Assembly (NCBI RefSeq): GCF_001548475.1
Contig: NZ_LRUJ01000008.1
Location: 62,001-126,000, forward strand
DNA length: 64,000 nt
Direction: 5' to 3'
Source: Bordetella hinzii LMG 13501
GTDB taxonomy: Bacteria > Pseudomonadota > Gammaproteobacteria > Burkholderiales > Burkholderiaceae_B
Position 1 is the first letter of the stretch, and every line of letters begins with the position of its first letter. Below, piece after piece: positions 48,201 through 59,825 of the stretch. Below the pieces are notes generated by a model that was not told the origin of the DNA, did no database searches, and worked only from the letters and a program-made list of their open reading frames with translations. Position numbers and translations under genes: made by a program.

Positions 48201-49284
48201 CGCCGTCATGCAGGTGCTGCGCGGCGCGGGCCTGTCGGCGCACTCGCATGTCATCGGCGGGCTGAACGCCAGCGACGAGATCGAATTCTTCCGCGACGGC
48301 AAGAAGATCTGGAGCCAGCCGCGCGCCGAACTGGGCCGCGCCTGGAGCGAGGTCAGCTACCGCATCATGGCGCGCCGGGACAACCCGGCCTGCGCCCAGG
48401 CCGAGCTCGATGTCTGGAACGACACCACCGATCCCGGCCTGTCGCCGCGCGTGGCCTTCGACCCGCAGGAAGACGTGGCCGCGCCCTTCATCGCCACCGG
48501 CAAGCGTCCGCGCGTGGCCATCCTGCGCGAGCAGGGCTGCAACAGCCAGGTGGAAATGGCCTGGGCCTTCGACACCTCGGGCTTCGAGGCCGTGGACGTG
48601 CACATGACCGACCTGCTGTCGGGCCGCATCGACCTGGCCGGCATGCAGGGCCTGGTGGCCGTGGGCGGCTTCAGCTACGGCGACGTGCTGGGCGCCGGCG
48701 AAGGCTGGGCGCGCACGATCCGCTTCAACAGCAAGCTGTCGGATCAGTTTGCCGCCTACTTTGCCCGCCCCGACACCTTCGCCCTGGGCGTGTGCAACGG
48801 CTGCCAGATGATGGCCGCCCTGGCGCCCATGATCCCCGGCGCCGAATTCTGGCCGCGTTTTACGCGCAACCAGTCCGAGAAGTACGAAGCCCGCCTGTCG
48901 CTGGTGGAGGTGCAGGCCTCGCCCTCCATCTTCTTTGCCGGCATGGAAGGCGCGCGCATCCCGGTGGCCGTGGCGCATGGCGAAGGCTATGCCGACTTCT
49001 CGCAGCAGGGCGATGCCGGCCGCGTGCTGGCCGCGGCGCGCTATATCGACAACCGCGGCGCGCCCACCGAAGCCTATCCCTTCAACCCCAATGGCAGCCC
49101 GCAAGGCCTGACCTCGGTGACCACGGCCGACGGCCGCTTCACCGTGCTGATGCCGCACCCGGAGCGCGTGACCCGCAATGTCATGATGTCCTGGGCGCCG
49201 GCGCAATGGGGCGAGAAGGACAGCGGCGGCATCTATACGCCGTGGATGCGTTTCTTCCGCAATGCGCGGGTGTGGCTGGGCTGA
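45235..49284 (+). CDS. purL: Phosphoribosylformylglycinamidine synthase
   Basis: This is the large single-chain FGAM synthase of purine biosynthesis, which uses glutamine and ATP to convert FGAR to FGAM. From the GTG at 45235 the product has 1349 residues, the usual length. The PurS-like N-terminal domain, two AIRS-type synthetase halves ([22 protein letters not shown] in the first) and the C-terminal glutaminase domain are present. The nucleophile is Cys1187 in GVCNGCQMM, with [10 protein letters not shown] and the His-Glu of PHPERV. A TTG at 45202 is in frame but less likely. The gene is followed by a strong terminator. Confidence 0.97.
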   Translation: MSLVQHLPGSSVLSSFRRERLLAQLKKAGLPVADVSARYEHFVQTDKALSAEQQAHLVQLLDYGTPVAGEPAAKSLALLVIPRLGTISPWASKATDIAHNCGLDSVHRIERGVRYFITPERGLLGSKSFDADMLARAADCLHDRMTETVVQGDFDGQALFTPLAGKPMRTVAVKAEGRAALEAANTSLGLALSDDEIDYLAKAFGDLDRDPTDVELMMFAQANSEHCRHKIFNAEWVIDGQAQPNTLFGMIRATHKAQPEGTVVAYSDNAAIMEGGPAQRFQAGVPGVAGQGAEAARYVRRDTVVHTLMKVETHNHPTAIAPFPGAATGAGGEIRDEGATGRGSKPKAGLTGFTVSHLRFDDALQPWEADHHGLPDRIASPLSIMIDGPIGGAAFNNEFGRPNLLGYFRSFEQTAGGTRWGYHKPIMIAGGLGSIDAGLTHKDPLPPGALLVQLGGPGFRIGMGGGAASSMSVGSNSAELDFDSVQRGNPELERRAQEVIDRCWQQGEANPILAIHDVGAGGLSNAFPELVNDAGRGAIFDLKRVPLEESGLSPAEIWSNESQERYVLAILPQDLARFEAIAQRERCPYAVVGVATEERQLRVVDGEGLPGLDTVRAQGAGEVRPVDVPIDVILGKPPRMTRDVQRLPGVSAPLDLAGIELTEAAYRVLRHPTVANKSFLITIGDRTVGGLSSRDQMVGPWQIPVADAAVTLADYEGFRGEAMSMGERTPLAMLDAPASGRMAVAEALTNLVSADVARLEDIKLSANWMAACGVPGQDAALYDTVSAVSELCQAVGLSIPVGKDSLSMKTTWTEDGQARQVVAPVSLIVTAFSPVGDVRASLTPQLRGDAGDSVLIFIDLGRGRHRMGGSILAQVYNQVGETVPDIDQPQDLRAFFVTIRTLAEAGTILAYHDRSDGGLFATVAEMAFAGRTGVSINLDMLTFDPQSADWGDYKIRPEQVAVQRDELTLKALFSEEAGAVIQVPASERDAVMQVLRGAGLSAHSHVIGGLNASDEIEFFRDGKKIWSQPRAELGRAWSEVSYRIMARRDNPACAQAELDVWNDTTDPGLSPRVAFDPQEDVAAPFIATGKRPRVAILREQGCNSQVEMAWAFDTSGFEAVDVHMTDLLSGRIDLAGMQGLVAVGGFSYGDVLGAGEGWARTIRFNSKLSDQFAAYFARPDTFALGVCNGCQMMAALAPMIPGAEFWPRFTRNQSEKYEARLSLVEVQASPSIFFAGMEGARIPVAVAHGEGYADFSQQGDAGRVLAAARYIDNRGAPTEAYPFNPNGSPQGLTSVTTADGRFTVLMPHPERVTRNVMMSWAPAQWGEKDSGGIYTPWMRFFRNARVWLG

Positions 49285-49305
49285 TCCGCCCAGCCGTCTC
49301 GCGGC

Positions 49306-49340
49306 AACCCCGGGCAGCTTGCGTTGCCCGGGGTTTTTTT
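49306..49340 (+). terminator. Intrinsic terminator after purL
   Basis: An AACCCCGGGCA / TGCCCGGGGTT stem with an eight-base loop runs into TTTTTTT. Confidence 0.94.
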
Positions 49341-49432
49341 ATGGGTGGCGGGAGCCTGGGGGACGGAAGCGGCGGGCGGAGGGATTGAGGCATAAAATAC
49401 GGCTTTCGCCGCTCCCGACAGGAGAACCGCCC

Positions 49433-50905
49433 ATGAACGCCCGTGTACCCGACGATGCCCTGCCACCCACCCTGGATCCGAAAGCCTTGCAGGCCTTCGT
49501 CGATGAAAAGTGGGATACGGAGATCATCCCGGCGCTGACCGATTACATCGCCATCCCGGCCAAGAGCCCGGCTTTTGATGCCGACTGGGAAAAGAACGCC
49601 TATATCGAGCGCGTGGTGCGCGACGCCGCGCAATGGGTCGAGGCGCAGAAGGTTGCCGGCATGACGCTGGAGGTGGTGCGCCTGCCGGGCCGCACGCCGG
49701 TCATCTTTTTCGACGTGCCGGCCACGCGCAAGGACAACGGCGATACGGTGCTGCTCTATGGCCACCTGGACAAGCAGCCGGAGTTCTCGGGCTGGCGCTC
49801 GGACCTGGGGCCCTGGACGCCCAAGTATGAAAACGGCAAGCTCTACGGCCGCGGCGGCGCCGATGACGGCTACGCCATCTACGCATCGCTGACCGCCATC
49901 ATGGCCCTGGACAAGCAGGGCGTGCCGCGTCCGCGTTGCGTGGGTATCGTCGAGACCTGTGAGGAGTCGGGCAGCTACGATCTGCTGCCCTATGTGGATG
50001 CGCTGCGCGACCGCCTGGGCAATGTGGCCCTGGTGGTCTGCCTGGATTCGGGCGCGGGCAACTATGACCAGCTGTGGATGACGACGTCGCTGCGCGGCAT
50101 GGTGGCCGGCACGCTTGAGGTGCAGGTGCTTGACGAGGGCGTGCACTCGGGCGACTCCAGCGGCGTGGTGCCGTCGAGTTTCCGTATCCTGCGCCACTTG
50201 CTGGACCGCCTGGAGGACAGCGGCACGGGCCGCCTGCTGCCGCAGAGCCTGCATTGCGAAATCCCCGCCGACCGCCTTGAACAGGTCAAGGCCACGGCGC
50301 AGATCCTGGGCGACGAAGTGTGGCGCCGCTTCCCCTGGAGCTGCGGCGCCGAGGCGGGCTTTGTGCTGCCCATGACCACGCAGCCCGAAGAGGCCCTGCT
50401 CAACCGCACCTGGCGCCCGACCTTGTCGGTGACCGGCGCCGAGGGCCTGCCGCCCTTGTCCAGCGCCGGCAATGTGCTGCGCCCGCGCACGGCTTTCAAG
50501 CTGTCGCTGCGCCTGCCGCCGCTGGTCGACGCGGTGGCCGCCTCGCAGGAGATCAAGTCGCTGCTGGAGGCCGATTCGCCCTATAACGCCAAGGTCATCT
50601 TCCATGCCAACGAGGGAGCGGCCACCGGCTGGAACGCGCCGTCCACGGCGGACTGGCTGTCCAAGGCGCTGGACGCCGCTTCGCAGGACTACTATGGCGC
50701 GCCTTGCGGCTATATCGGCCAGGGCGGCACCATCCCGCTCATGAGCATGCTGCAAAAGGGCTTTCCCAAGGCGCAGTTCATGGTGTGCGGCGTGCTGGGC
50801 CCCAAGTCCAATGCGCACGGCCCGAACGAGTTCCTGCATGTGCCCTATGGCAAGAAGCTGACGGCCGCGGTGGCGCAGACCATGGCCGCCATGCCCCTGG
50901 CCTGA
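49433..50905 (+). CDS. M20-family metallopeptidase
   Basis: This 490-residue M20 (ArgE/DapE/carnosinase-like) dipeptidase or deacylase has a conventional two-zinc centre: His111 and Asp113 (LLYGHLDKQPE), Asp144 (GRGGADDGY), Glu177/Glu178 (ETCEESG) and Asp in VVCLDSGAGNY. The lid domain follows. The ATG has an AGGAGA ribosome-binding site, and TAAAAT (49393-49398) is a candidate -10. Length and DGYAIYASL suggest the dipeptidase-like branch. The substrate is unproven. It is followed by the DUF1415 gene seven bases later. Confidence 0.88.
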   Translation: MNARVPDDALPPTLDPKALQAFVDEKWDTEIIPALTDYIAIPAKSPAFDADWEKNAYIERVVRDAAQWVEAQKVAGMTLEVVRLPGRTPVIFFDVPATRKDNGDTVLLYGHLDKQPEFSGWRSDLGPWTPKYENGKLYGRGGADDGYAIYASLTAIMALDKQGVPRPRCVGIVETCEESGSYDLLPYVDALRDRLGNVALVVCLDSGAGNYDQLWMTTSLRGMVAGTLEVQVLDEGVHSGDSSGVVPSSFRILRHLLDRLEDSGTGRLLPQSLHCEIPADRLEQVKATAQILGDEVWRRFPWSCGAEAGFVLPMTTQPEEALLNRTWRPTLSVTGAEGLPPLSSAGNVLRPRTAFKLSLRLPPLVDAVAASQEIKSLLEADSPYNAKVIFHANEGAATGWNAPSTADWLSKALDAASQDYYGAPCGYIGQGGTIPLMSMLQKGFPKAQFMVCGVLGPKSNAHGPNEFLHVPYGKKLTAAVAQTMAAMPLA

Positions 50906-50912
50906 GGTTCGC

Positions 50913-51488
50913 ATGATTCTGCAATCTTCCGCCGCCCAGTCCGTCGCCGACGAGGTCCGCCGCTGGGTGGACCGGGCGGTCATCGGGTTGAACCTCTGTC
51001 CTTTCGCCAAGGCCGTGCAGATCAAGGGCCAGGTGCGTTATGCCGTGAGCGACGCCACTGACGCCGAAGGCGTGCTGCAGGACCTCGAATCCGAGCTCAT
51101 GCTGCTGTCCGAGGCCGATCCCGAGGCCATCGATACGACGCTGCTCATCCTGCCCGAGGCCTTGCCGGACTTCTATGATTTCAATGATTTCGAGGAGTTG
51201 TCGGAGCGGCTGCTCAAGCGCATGCGGCTGGTGGGCGAACTGCAGGTCGCCACCTTCCATCCGCAGTTCCAGTTCGCCGGGACCGGGCCGGACGATATCG
51301 AGAACTACACCAACCGGTCGCCTTATCCCATCCTGCATCTGCTGCGCGAAGACAGCATAGACCGGGCGGTCGAGGCCTTTCCGGACGCCGCCGACATCTA
51401 CGAGAAGAACATCGACACGCTGCGCGAGCTGGGCCACGAGGGCTGGCAGCGCCTGATGGACGGGGCGCCCGGCAAGGACGGGCGCTGA
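50913..51488 (+). CDS. DUF1415 family protein
   Basis: This 191-residue protein has the DUF1415 hallmarks RRWVDRAVIGLNLCPFAKAV near the N-terminus, FYDFNDFEEL in the middle and TFHPQFQFAGTGPDDIENYTNRSPYPILHLLRE. The conserved Cys29 and the HPxxxF motif suggest an active or metal site, but no function is established. It likely shares a transcript with the M20 gene. Confidence 0.87.
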   Translation: MILQSSAAQSVADEVRRWVDRAVIGLNLCPFAKAVQIKGQVRYAVSDATDAEGVLQDLESELMLLSEADPEAIDTTLLILPEALPDFYDFNDFEELSERLLKRMRLVGELQVATFHPQFQFAGTGPDDIENYTNRSPYPILHLLREDSIDRAVEAFPDAADIYEKNIDTLRELGHEGWQRLMDGAPGKDGR

Positions 51489-51497
51489 GACGGCGCG

Positions 51498-51938
51498 TCA
51501 GGGCGAGAGGATGGCCGCGCGCTGGTCGCCGCGGCGCTTGATCAGGGCCTGGTACTGGCCCAGCCTTTCCTCGCGCGCGGCGGCCATGTCGGCGCGGCAG
51601 GAGGTCAGCGCGATCTCGCCCCAGGTCAGGCGCCAGGCATCGTTGTCGCGGCCGGCCATGTCGGCATAGACGGCGCAATCGGCCTCGACGAAATTCACCC
51701 ATTTGGCCTGGTCGCTGGCCAGGCTGTCGGCCTCGTCGTCGGCCAGCTTGCTGCGCAGGGCTTCGTAGCGTGCCTGCATGGCGGCCTGGCGTTCGGCCAG
51801 CGCGGCCTGGGCGCAGACCAGGGCCTGGTAGCTTTCTTCGGTCAGCGGTGCGCCGCAATCACCGGCCCGGGCGGACAGGCTGGCCAGGCAGATGGCGGCG
51901 GCGGTCAGCGGCACGGCGGCGCGCAGGAGCATTGTCAT
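51498..51938 (-). CDS. Secreted LprI-like (DUF1311) protein
   Basis: The 146-residue precursor has a signal peptide ending near ARA-25. The mature part has four Cys (28, 42, 88, 114), as expected for the disulfide-rich LprI/DUF1311 fold, whose known members inhibit lysozyme or are of unknown role. YQALVCAQAALAERQAAMQARYEALRSKL is helical. It overlaps the end of the methyltransferase gene by four bases and converges with DUF1415 across nine bases. Confidence 0.72.
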   Translation of the reverse strand: MTMLLRAAVPLTAAAICLASLSARAGDCGAPLTEESYQALVCAQAALAERQAAMQARYEALRSKLADDEADSLASDQAKWVNFVEADCAVYADMAGRDNDAWRLTWGEIALTSCRADMAAAREERLGQYQALIKRRGDQRAAILSP

Positions 51939-52777
51939 GGCGTGAGGTCGGCGGGGACGGTGAACCGCTCGCGCAATTGCGGCAGGCCCACACGGTCGAG
52001 GATCTCATTGAGGCGCTGCGCGGCCTTGCGGCGCGGGCGGTCGGCCTTGTGCTGCGCGATGATGAGCTCGTTTTTCATGGAGTGCTCCCAGCCCACCAGC
52101 TCGGTCACGCTGACCTGGTAGCCATGGGCCTCCAGCTGCAGGCAGCGCAGCACATTGGTGAGCTGGCTGCCGAATTCCCGGGTGTGCAGGGGATGGCGCC
52201 AGAGTTCGGCCATGGGGTCGCCCAGGGCCGCCGCCTTGTGCTGGCGCAGGGCCGCGGCCACCTCGGCCTGGCAACAGGGCACCAGCACGATATGATCGGC
52301 GCGCTTGGTCAAGGCGAAGCGGATGGCGTCGTCGGTGGCGGTGTCGCAGGCGTGCAGCGCGGTGACGACATCGACGGTCGCGGGCAGAAGCGGCGAGACG
52401 ATGGATTCGGCCACCGACAGGTTGAGAAAGGACATGCCCGTGAAGCCGGCACGGCGCGCCAGGTCCTGGGAGCTCTGCACCAGGGCTTCGCGCGTCTCGA
52501 TGCCGTAGATGTGCGAGTCGTCGGCCTGCTGCTTGAAATACAAGTCGTAGAGGATGAAGCCCAGGTAGGACTTGCCTGCGCCGTGATCGGCCAGCGTGAC
52601 GCGGCCGCGGCGCGACTTGACCTCGGCCAGCAGGGGTTCGATGAACTGGAACAGATGGTAGACCTGCTTGAGCTTGCGCCGGCTGTCCTGGTTCATCTTG
52701 CCGTCGCGGGTCAGGATGTGCAGGGCCTTGAGCAGTTCGACCGACTGGTCGGGGCGGATATCGTAAGTCTTGGACAT
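51935..52777 (-). CDS. SAM-dependent methyltransferase (Methyltransf_32-like)
   Basis: This 280-residue Rossmann-type methyltransferase has the SAM-binding loop ADHGAGKSYLGF at about 63-74. The acceptor-side motif VTALHACDTATDDAI and the LVPCCQAEVAAAL segment fit the Methyltransf_32 group, whose members include RNA-modification candidates. The start was placed at MSKTYDIRPDQ rather than the ATG nine codons upstream. It is the first gene before the DUF1311 gene and overlaps it by four bases. Confidence 0.8.
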   Translation of the reverse strand: MSKTYDIRPDQSVELLKALHILTRDGKMNQDSRRKLKQVYHLFQFIEPLLAEVKSRRGRVTLADHGAGKSYLGFILYDLYFKQQADDSHIYGIETREALVQSSQDLARRAGFTGMSFLNLSVAESIVSPLLPATVDVVTALHACDTATDDAIRFALTKRADHIVLVPCCQAEVAAALRQHKAAALGDPMAELWRHPLHTREFGSQLTNVLRCLQLEAHGYQVSVTELVGWEHSMKNELIIAQHKADRPRRKAAQRLNEILDRVGLPQLRERFTVPADLTP

Positions 52778-52844
52778 CGGTGAAACAGGGGGCGCGGCCG
52801 CCAAAACCGCAGTTTACCGAAAAGCGGGAAAAGGGCGCGCCGGG

Positions 52845-52874
52845 CCGGGTCCTGGCGCGGACGCCAGGACCCGG
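52845..52874 (-). terminator. Hairpin at the end of the ten-gene operon
   Basis: CCGGGTCCTGGCG (52845-52857) and CGCCAGGACCCGG (52862-52874) form a perfect 13-bp stem with a four-base loop. Read on the minus strand a TTTT run follows about ten bases later. It is very stable and placed just after the last gene, so termination is likely but the T-run is displaced. Confidence 0.6.
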
Positions 52875-52927
52875 CGGCCGGCCCTTATGGCTGGCCATGC
52901 CTGCCGGCGTCTGGCGCCCGGCCGATG

Positions 52928-53515
52928 TCAAGCCTGCGGGAACACCGGTTCGCCCAGGTTGAGCATGAGCCGATTGGCCCAGGCGAAGATGGCGTCGGCG
53001 TGGACCAGGTCCAGGATCTCGCCTTCGGACAGGCCGACGTCCTTGAGCGCCTGGATATCGGCCGCGTCCAGGGCGGCGGGATGCTCGGTGATCTTGACCG
53101 AGAAGGCGGCGATGGCGCGCTCGCGTTCGGTGGTGCCGGCGCTGCGCGGATCCTCGAAGACTTCGGCGATGACGTCATTGCGCTTGGCCAGCTGCTCGAA
53201 GCGTTGCGCATGGACGGAGGCGCAGTACACGCAGCCATTGACGCGCGAGACCACGGTGGCGCCCAGTTCGCGTTCGGCGCGCGACAGGCCGCCGGGGGCG
53301 TACATGATGGCATTGAACGCCGTGGAGCGCTGGCGCAGGATCTCCGGCTGGTGGATCAGGAAGAGATAGTAGTCGGAGGTCTTGGCCTTGGGATGGCTTT
53401 CTTCCAGCACCGCGATCTGTTCGGGGCTGGCTTGCTCGACCTTCACGGTGTCGAGCCAGGCCTTCCACTCCAGGGTCTCATTGGTGAAGCCATGGGCTTT
53501 GATGGGCGTCGTCAT
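52928..53515 (-). CDS. Alkylhydroperoxidase-like protein (CXXC)
   Basis: This 195-residue AhpD-like carboxymuconolactone-decarboxylase-fold protein has Cys95, Cys98 and His102 in VNGCVYCASVH, the peroxidase/disulfide-reductase motif. It resembles the 'alkylhydroperoxidase domain protein, Avi_7169 family' that is paired with the CMD protein upstream. It is the last gene of the operon and overlaps the CMD gene by four bases. It may reduce hydroperoxides formed by the monooxygenase encoded at the head of the operon (inference). Confidence 0.85.
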   Translation of the reverse strand: MTTPIKAHGFTNETLEWKAWLDTVKVEQASPEQIAVLEESHPKAKTSDYYLFLIHQPEILRQRSTAFNAIMYAPGGLSRAERELGATVVSRVNGCVYCASVHAQRFEQLAKRNDVIAEVFEDPRSAGTTERERAIAAFSVKITEHPAALDAADIQALKDVGLSEGEILDLVHADAIFAWANRLMLNLGEPVFPQA

Positions 53516-54012
53516 GCGGCTTGCTCCAGCGATTTCATGGCCTTCAGGCCGGCCACCAGGCGCACCTGGTACGACAGGAAGGCGATCAATTGGGACAGCG
53601 CGACCACGGCGGGCGTGGACAGGCCGGCGGCCGGCAGCGTCTTGAGCGCGGCCTCGTCGCCTTCGACGGGCTTTTCGATCAGCTTGCGCGTGAATTCGAG
53701 GATGGCGGCCAGGCGCGGCGTGCCGGCCGGCCGGCCTTCGCGGACCGTGTCGAGCAGGGCCGGGTCGGCGCCTTCGGCCTGCAGGCGTTCAAGATAATAG
53801 GCGGCCAGCTCGGGCGCCGGCGTCAGGCGGCAGGCGTACACCGCCACGGCCAGGCGCTCGACCAGGGGCAGGCCGGGCAGGTCGGGATCGAACAGGGCCT
53901 GCAGGCTGCCCTGGGTGGCGGCCACGACTTTCCCGCGCTGGTGGCGCACCGCGTGCAGGGCGTCGCCGTCGGCCAGGCCGACCAGTTGGTCTATCAGGTC
54001 TTGGGTAGGCAT
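53512..54012 (-). CDS. CMD-domain protein lacking the CXXC motif
   Basis: This 166-residue partner of the AhpD-like protein resembles the 'CMD domain protein, Avi_7170 family'. It has one Cys (Cys61, in YACRLTPAPELAAYY) and no CXXC, so it is probably not a peroxidase itself. The paired gene order and 1- and 4-base overlaps suggest that the two proteins form a complex, one active and one structural. This is inference from the arrangement. Confidence 0.82.
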   Translation of the reverse strand: MPTQDLIDQLVGLADGDALHAVRHQRGKVVAATQGSLQALFDPDLPGLPLVERLAVAVYACRLTPAPELAAYYLERLQAEGADPALLDTVREGRPAGTPRLAAILEFTRKLIEKPVEGDEAALKTLPAAGLSTPAVVALSQLIAFLSYQVRLVAGLKAMKSLEQAA

Positions 54013-55316
54013 CAGGCATCTCCTTGGGCTCGCGCGGCCACGGCATCATGCAGGAATTGAAGAACACCCGCCCAGGAGGCCTCGTCGGCCCGGGCGTTGT
54101 CGCGGGGATTGCCGCCGCTGGTGCTGATCTTGCCCGAGACGGGATGGGCATAGACCATCTGCGTGGTCGGCACATAGGGGAAGACGATGAGGTGGCCGCC
54201 ATCCTGGAAGTCCAGCCAGCGCACATCGTGGGGGTGGCCGACCTCGGCCAGCTTGTCGCGCACCATGCGCGAGTACAGCGAAGACGGCCAGGAGCCGTCG
54301 TCGGTGGCCGACAGCAGCATGACCGGGCCCTGGATGCGCTCGACCGGGATGCGGGCGCGGGCGACGGCCTCGGGGTCCTGCAAGGCGGTGAGAATGGCGC
54401 GCTCGTGGCGATGCGGCGCGGGGCCTTCGTCGAAGGGCTGCCAGCTGGCCGTGCGATTGTTCTCCCAGACATGCGGCAGCGGCTTGCCGCCCAGCAGCCA
54501 GGTCGGGCCTTCGCGGCCGACCTGCGGATCGGCGGCATTCTGCCCGCTGTGCACCACGGCGCCGGGCACATAGGCCACCACGGCCGAGACCTCGCCGGGG
54601 AAGGTTGCGCCCAGCAGGAGCACCAGTTCACCGCCGCGCGACTGGCCGCTGATGGCGACGAAGTCGTGCGCCGGCCTGACCTCGCGGCGCAGCCATTGCA
54701 GACCGCGCTGGAAGTATTCCAGCGGCGTGTTCGAAATGTAGTCGGACAGCCCGGGCGCCTTGAAATAGCCCAGCGCGAAGGCGGCGTAGCCGTGCGAGGC
54801 ATAGAGGGCGGCGCGGGGTTCGTTGATGCCGCCACCCGAGCCGTTCAGGATCATCACGGCCGGATGCGGGCCCGGGCCGGCAGGCAGATAGAGCGTGCCC
54901 ACCAGACCGTCTTCGCGGACCTCGCGCCGCGTCACGCCGGGGCCGGCCAGGCGCTGCACGAAACGGCCCGAAGCGCGGGCCGCTTCGCTGACGGCCTCGA
55001 CCTCGGTGACCAGGGCTTCGGTGACGGGCTGGTTGAAGGTTTCGCGGCGGCCGGCCTCATCCGGCACCTGCGACCAGACCAGGCCCATGGGCGACAGACC
55101 TTCGTAGCTGCCGCCCGTGGCGGCGTCGCGGGCCGGGTCCACCGTGCCCTGGGCGTCGGCCACGAAACGGGCCTCGGCGCGCCACGTCACGCCGGCGCGC
55201 GAGGTCGCCGTCGACAGCCGGACTTCGGCGCCGGGCCTGGCGCCGCGCACGACGATGCGGCGCGGCACATCGATGAGCGCGTCGGCCGGCTCGAGGGTGA
55301 GAGTCAGCGCGGACAT
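54012..55316 (-). CDS. BAAT/acyl-CoA-thioesterase-like alpha/beta hydrolase
   Basis: This 434-residue protein has an N-terminal beta-sandwich domain (about 1-120), as in bile-acid-CoA acyltransferase/ACOT proteins, then an alpha/beta hydrolase core. Nucleophile Ser226 is in GQSRGG, oxyanion NGSGGG at 158-163, acid Asp339 or Asp340 (SATDDGSW) and base His375 (DGGHLI). Ser rather than Cys points to hydrolase rather than acyltransferase activity. The stop and start overlap neighbours by one base each. It probably hydrolyses an ester or thioester in the imported compound. Confidence 0.83.
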   Translation of the reverse strand: MSALTLTLEPADALIDVPRRIVVRGARPGAEVRLSTATSRAGVTWRAEARFVADAQGTVDPARDAATGGSYEGLSPMGLVWSQVPDEAGRRETFNQPVTEALVTEVEAVSEAARASGRFVQRLAGPGVTRREVREDGLVGTLYLPAGPGPHPAVMILNGSGGGINEPRAALYASHGYAAFALGYFKAPGLSDYISNTPLEYFQRGLQWLRREVRPAHDFVAISGQSRGGELVLLLGATFPGEVSAVVAYVPGAVVHSGQNAADPQVGREGPTWLLGGKPLPHVWENNRTASWQPFDEGPAPHRHERAILTALQDPEAVARARIPVERIQGPVMLLSATDDGSWPSSLYSRMVRDKLAEVGHPHDVRWLDFQDGGHLIVFPYVPTTQMVYAHPVSGKISTSGGNPRDNARADEASWAGVLQFLHDAVAARAQGDA

Positions 55317-56884
55317 TATTTGGCGTCCTTGCTGACCATCTGCGCGGCGGTGCGGTCGCTGGTCATGGGTTCGACCTTCAGGCCTTTGCGCGCGGCCCAG
55401 ATGTTCTTGTAATGGTAGAGCGGGATGATGCCCACGTCGTCGCTGACCATCCTGGCCGAGTCGCGCAGGATGGCTTCACGCTTGGCCACGTCGAATTCCG
55501 AGGTCGAGGCATCCAGGGCCGCGTCCACCTTGGGGTTGCTGTAATGCCCCCAGTTGGAGGCGCCCAAGCCCTTCTGCGGCGACACGGTCGCCAGGATATT
55601 GACCAAGGCGTAGCTGGCTTCGCCGGTGCCGTTGCCCCAGGCCAGCATGCTCACCGCGTATTCGTTCTTGTTGGCGCGGCCCGAGTAGACCGCCCATGGC
55701 ACGACCTCGACCTGGGTCTTGATGCCGATCCGCGTCCAGAACTGGGCCACCGCCTGGGCCGTCTCCGGGCCTTGCGGGTAGCGGTCGTTGGGCACATGCA
55801 TGGTCAGCTTGAAGCCGTCCGGAAAGCCGGCCTCGGCCAGCAGCTTCTTGGCCTGGGCGGCGTCGTAGGGGATGTTCTTGATCTCGGGGTTGTAGCCGAA
55901 GGTGCCCTTGGGCATCCACTGGTTGGCCTCGGTGGCCGCGTCCTGCAGGATGCGGTCGGTGATGGCCTGGCGGTTGATCGCCAGGTTCATGGCCCGGCGC
56001 ACGCGCACGTCCAGCAGCGGATTCTTGTCCAGCGGCTTGCCGGCGTTGTCCGTGATGAAGGGGTTGGGCGCCGGATTGAAATTGGGCTGCAGCAGCATGA
56101 CGCGCAGGCCGTCATAGGGGAAGACGGAGATATTGGGCGCTTTCTTGAGCTTGTCCAGGTCGGATACCGAGACCTTGTCGATCACATCCACATCGCCGGC
56201 CAGCAGCGCCGCGGTGCGCGCGGCCGCGTTATTGATGTAGCGGTAATTGACCTTGTCCCAGATCTGCTTGCCGCCCCAATAGGCGTCATTGCGCTCCATG
56301 ACCACGCGGTCGCCCGGCGTATAGGAAACGAATTTGTAGGGACCGGTGCCGACCATGGCCTTGCCCGAGTTGTAGTCCTCGGTGGTCGACTTTTCGCCCA
56401 CATGCTTGCTCACCACGTGCACCGAGGCCAGGTTCAGGGGCAGGTCGGGATTGGGCGCCTTGGTCTTGACCACGAAAGTCAGCGGATCCGGCGCGCTCAT
56501 GGATTCGATGGTGCGCAGATAGCCGGCATAGGTGGCCACGCTGCCCGGCACGGCGCGCGCGCGGGTGTAGGAGTAGATCAGGTCGTCGGCCGTGAAGGGC
56601 GTGCCGTCCTGCCACTTGACGCCGGGGCGCAGCTTGAATTCCCAGGTGGTGTTGTCCAGCGGCTTCCAGGACAGTGCCAGGCCGGGCTGCAGCTTGTTCC
56701 ACTTGTTCTCGACCAGCAGGTCCCAGAAATGCAGGGCCACCGAACGGTCGCCGGCGTGGTTGTTCAGCTGCGGATCCAGCGAGGACAGCGGGTCGGCGAA
56801 GCCGATGGACAGCGTCTCTGCCGAGACGGGGGCGGCGGCGCCCACGAGGGCGGCGGCCAGGGTGGTGAGGAGCAGTCGTTTCAT
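55316..56884 (-). CDS. Dpp/Opp-type periplasmic substrate-binding protein
   Basis: This 522-residue SBP family 5 receptor has a signal peptide (about 1-22, cleavage after VSA). ETLSIGFADPLSSLDPQLNNHAGD starts the mature part, and TWEFKLRPGVKWQDGTPFTADDLIYS is the family signature. It lacks a lipobox, so it is freely soluble in the periplasm. The gene lies 30 bases after dppF and one base overlaps the hydrolase start. Ligands of the class range from peptides to opines and other compounds, so peptide uptake is not assured. Confidence 0.92.
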   Translation of the reverse strand: MKRLLLTTLAAALVGAAAPVSAETLSIGFADPLSSLDPQLNNHAGDRSVALHFWDLLVENKWNKLQPGLALSWKPLDNTTWEFKLRPGVKWQDGTPFTADDLIYSYTRARAVPGSVATYAGYLRTIESMSAPDPLTFVVKTKAPNPDLPLNLASVHVVSKHVGEKSTTEDYNSGKAMVGTGPYKFVSYTPGDRVVMERNDAYWGGKQIWDKVNYRYINNAAARTAALLAGDVDVIDKVSVSDLDKLKKAPNISVFPYDGLRVMLLQPNFNPAPNPFITDNAGKPLDKNPLLDVRVRRAMNLAINRQAITDRILQDAATEANQWMPKGTFGYNPEIKNIPYDAAQAKKLLAEAGFPDGFKLTMHVPNDRYPQGPETAQAVAQFWTRIGIKTQVEVVPWAVYSGRANKNEYAVSMLAWGNGTGEASYALVNILATVSPQKGLGASNWGHYSNPKVDAALDASTSEFDVAKREAILRDSARMVSDDVGIIPLYHYKNIWAARKGLKVEPMTSDRTAAQMVSKDAK

Positions 56885-56914
56885 GGTGCGAAGTCCTGAT
56901 GAGGTCGTTGAAGG

Positions 56915-58919
<2,005 letters not shown>

Positions 58920-58923
<4 letters not shown>

Positions 58924-59825
58924 CGGTGCGTCCTCGGGTTGAGCACATCGCGCAGGCGGTCGCCCACCAGGTTGATGGCCACAATGGTGACCAGCAGCGC
59001 GATGCCGGGATAGAAGCTGATCCAGTATTGGCCCGACAGCATGGTCTGGTAGCCATTGGCGATCAACAGGCCCAGCGACGGTTCGGTGACCGGCACGCCC
59101 AGGCCCAGGAAGCTCAGCGTGGCCTCCAGCGTGATGGCGCGCGCGATCTGCAGCGTGCCGATCACGATGAGCGGCGGCAGGCAGTTGGGCAGGATGTGGC
59201 GCAACATGATGCGCCAATTGGGGATGTCCAGGCAGCGGGCGGCTTCGACATATTCGCGCCGCCGCTCGACCAGGGCCTGGCCGCGCGCGGTGCGGGCGTA
59301 ATAGGCCCACTCCAGGATGACCAGGGTCAGCACCACATTGCCCACGCCCTTGCCGAGGTAGGCGAGGATCATCATCGCCACCAGGATGGACGGAAAGGAC
59401 AGGATGAGATCGACCAGCCGCATGATCAGGGTGTCGGTCTTGCCGCCGGCATACGCGGCCAGCAGGCCCAGCAGCGTGCCGATCAGCGCGGCGATGAGCG
59501 CCGAACCCACGCCCACCATGAGGCTGATGCGCAGGCCATACAGGATGCCGGAGTACAGGTCGCGGCCCTGGCCGTCCGTGCCTAGCCAATAGGTGTAGCT
59601 GCCCATGCCATTGGGCGAGCCGGGCGGCAGGCGCGCGTCCAGCACGTCCAGCTGCAGCAGGTCATAGGGGTTTTGCGGCGTGATCCAGGGCGCCAGGGCG
59701 GCGGCCAGGATGAGCAGCACCGTCGCCGCCAGCCCCAACACCGCCGTCCGCGAGGCGAAGAACTCGGCCGCGTGGCGGCGCCAGGGGGATTCGCGCTTGA
59801 GTGCGGGCGCAAGCGTCTGGCTCAT
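58920..59825 (-). CDS. Dpp/Opp-type ABC transporter permease (DppC-like)
   Basis: This 301-residue inner-membrane permease has six predicted spans and the OppC N-terminal segment. LGTDGQGRDLYSGILYGLRISLMVG and the ATPase-coupling loop EYVEAARCLDIPNWRIMLRHILPNC are conserved. It overlaps dppB-like and dppD-like genes by four bases on each side. Confidence 0.93.

Noticed and set aside
45037-49206. A 1389-codon open frame antisense to purL
   Set aside because: Its composition (His, Arg, Ala, Gly, Gln rich, repeated HGH and QAG strings) is typical of antisense frames in GC-rich DNA. The sense strand encodes a complete PurL.
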